Below are positions 63,939 to 64,000 of a stretch of 64,000 nt of DNA, in pieces. The DNA comes from Marivirga lumbricoides (GTDB taxonomy: Bacteria > Bacteroidota > Bacteroidia > Cytophagales > Cyclobacteriaceae): the NCBI RefSeq assembly GCF_014636295.1, contig NZ_BMEC01000015.1, positions 99,620 through 163,619 of the forward strand, given 5' to 3'. The notes under the pieces are model-generated. The model was not told the DNA's origin and made no database searches. It worked only from the letters and a program-made list of their open reading frames with translations. The position numbers were made by a program, and so were the translations under genes. Within the stretch, counting starts at the first letter, position 1; each line of letters starts with the position of its first letter.

Positions 63939-64000
63939 AGTGGATCAGGGTTTAATTGAGTTGTTTTTGCCTGAAGGCATTCTTGAGTACTTCCAGGTTA
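63939..64000 (+). mobile_element. N-terminus of an ISAon1-like transposase (partial)
   Basis: The frame starts with GTG at 63939 (or TTG at 63918) and reads DQGLIELFLPEGILEYFQV before the window ends. The pattern LIELFLPEGILEYF is like the opening of the small N-terminal ORF of ISAon1-type transposases in Bacteroidota. Only 20 codons are visible. Confidence 0.55.

Noticed and set aside
1-64000. tRNA, rRNA, CRISPR arrays and phage genes
   Set aside because: I looked for T-loop patterns, spaced direct repeats and phage structural motifs in the intergenic regions and saw none; short or unusual RNAs could still be missed without a search.

Overview
The window is a 64 kb chromosomal segment of a low-GC Bacteroidota bacterium, most likely a gliding, polysaccharide-degrading member of the Cytophagales. 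The evidence is the type IX secretion (T9SS) genes at the left edge, the SusC/SusD pair, many Bacteroidota lipoproteins, A-rich translation starts, a Bacteroidota-type promoter (TTTG-N17-TAnnTTTG) before ndk, and IS982-like and ISAon1-like insertion sequence traces. The assignment rests on gene content only.

Left part (1-25,100) is mostly housekeeping and envelope functions. On the minus strand, a PorP/SprF-like gene, gldK, gldL and the first 24 codons of gldM form the T9SS/gliding motor cluster. Then come hemD, a DUF4271-type membrane protein, an Omp85/TamA-like outer membrane protein whose start overlaps the divergent hemW, a LytTR response regulator with its LytS-like kinase, a type II NADH dehydrogenase, a solute-binding protein, a thioredoxin with a small partner protein, glyS, a PAS histidine kinase, a methyltransferase, a patatin phospholipase, a TrkA-type protein, udk, rdgB, three tandem FKBP-type lipoproteins, an NrnA-type DHH phosphoesterase, and ndk on the plus strand. 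A 290 bp element bounded by perfect 15 bp inverted repeats sits at 18,926-19,215.

A short accessory patch follows (25,100-27,800): an unknown lipoprotein, an unusual self-palindromic terminator and a decayed IS982-family transposase gene.

From 27,840 to about 63,600 lies a glucuronoarabinoxylan utilisation region. It encodes a GH10 xylanase, GH115 and GH67 alpha-glucuronidases, a GH3 beta-xylosidase candidate, a CE15 glucuronoyl esterase, a two-domain acetyl esterase/deacetylase (SASA-CE4), a GH51 arabinofuranosidase, two GH43 enzymes, SusC/SusD uptake, a three-gene TRAP transporter, and an SDR plus UxuA for uronate catabolism. A LacI-family regulator lies inside it. Seven copies of a LacI-style operator (core AATCGATT, extended GAAATCGATTGCGTAA) lie upstream of the GH10, GH3/GH67, SusC/GH43 and GH43 transcription units, so the region reads as one regulon. 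Inferred flow: SusCD, GH10 and esterases act at the surface; GH115/GH67 remove (methyl)glucuronate; TRAP imports the uronate; SDR and UxuA lead to 2-keto-3-deoxygluconate.

Inserted in the xylan region (42,741-47,190) is a pair unrelated to sugar use: a PorP/SprF-OmpA fusion and a large T9SS type B repeat protein, which is split by a 4-base tandem duplication (CTAA x2 at 45,958-45,965). The right edge carries the start of what looks like an ISAon1-type transposase gene. I saw no CRISPR array, tRNA or rRNA.
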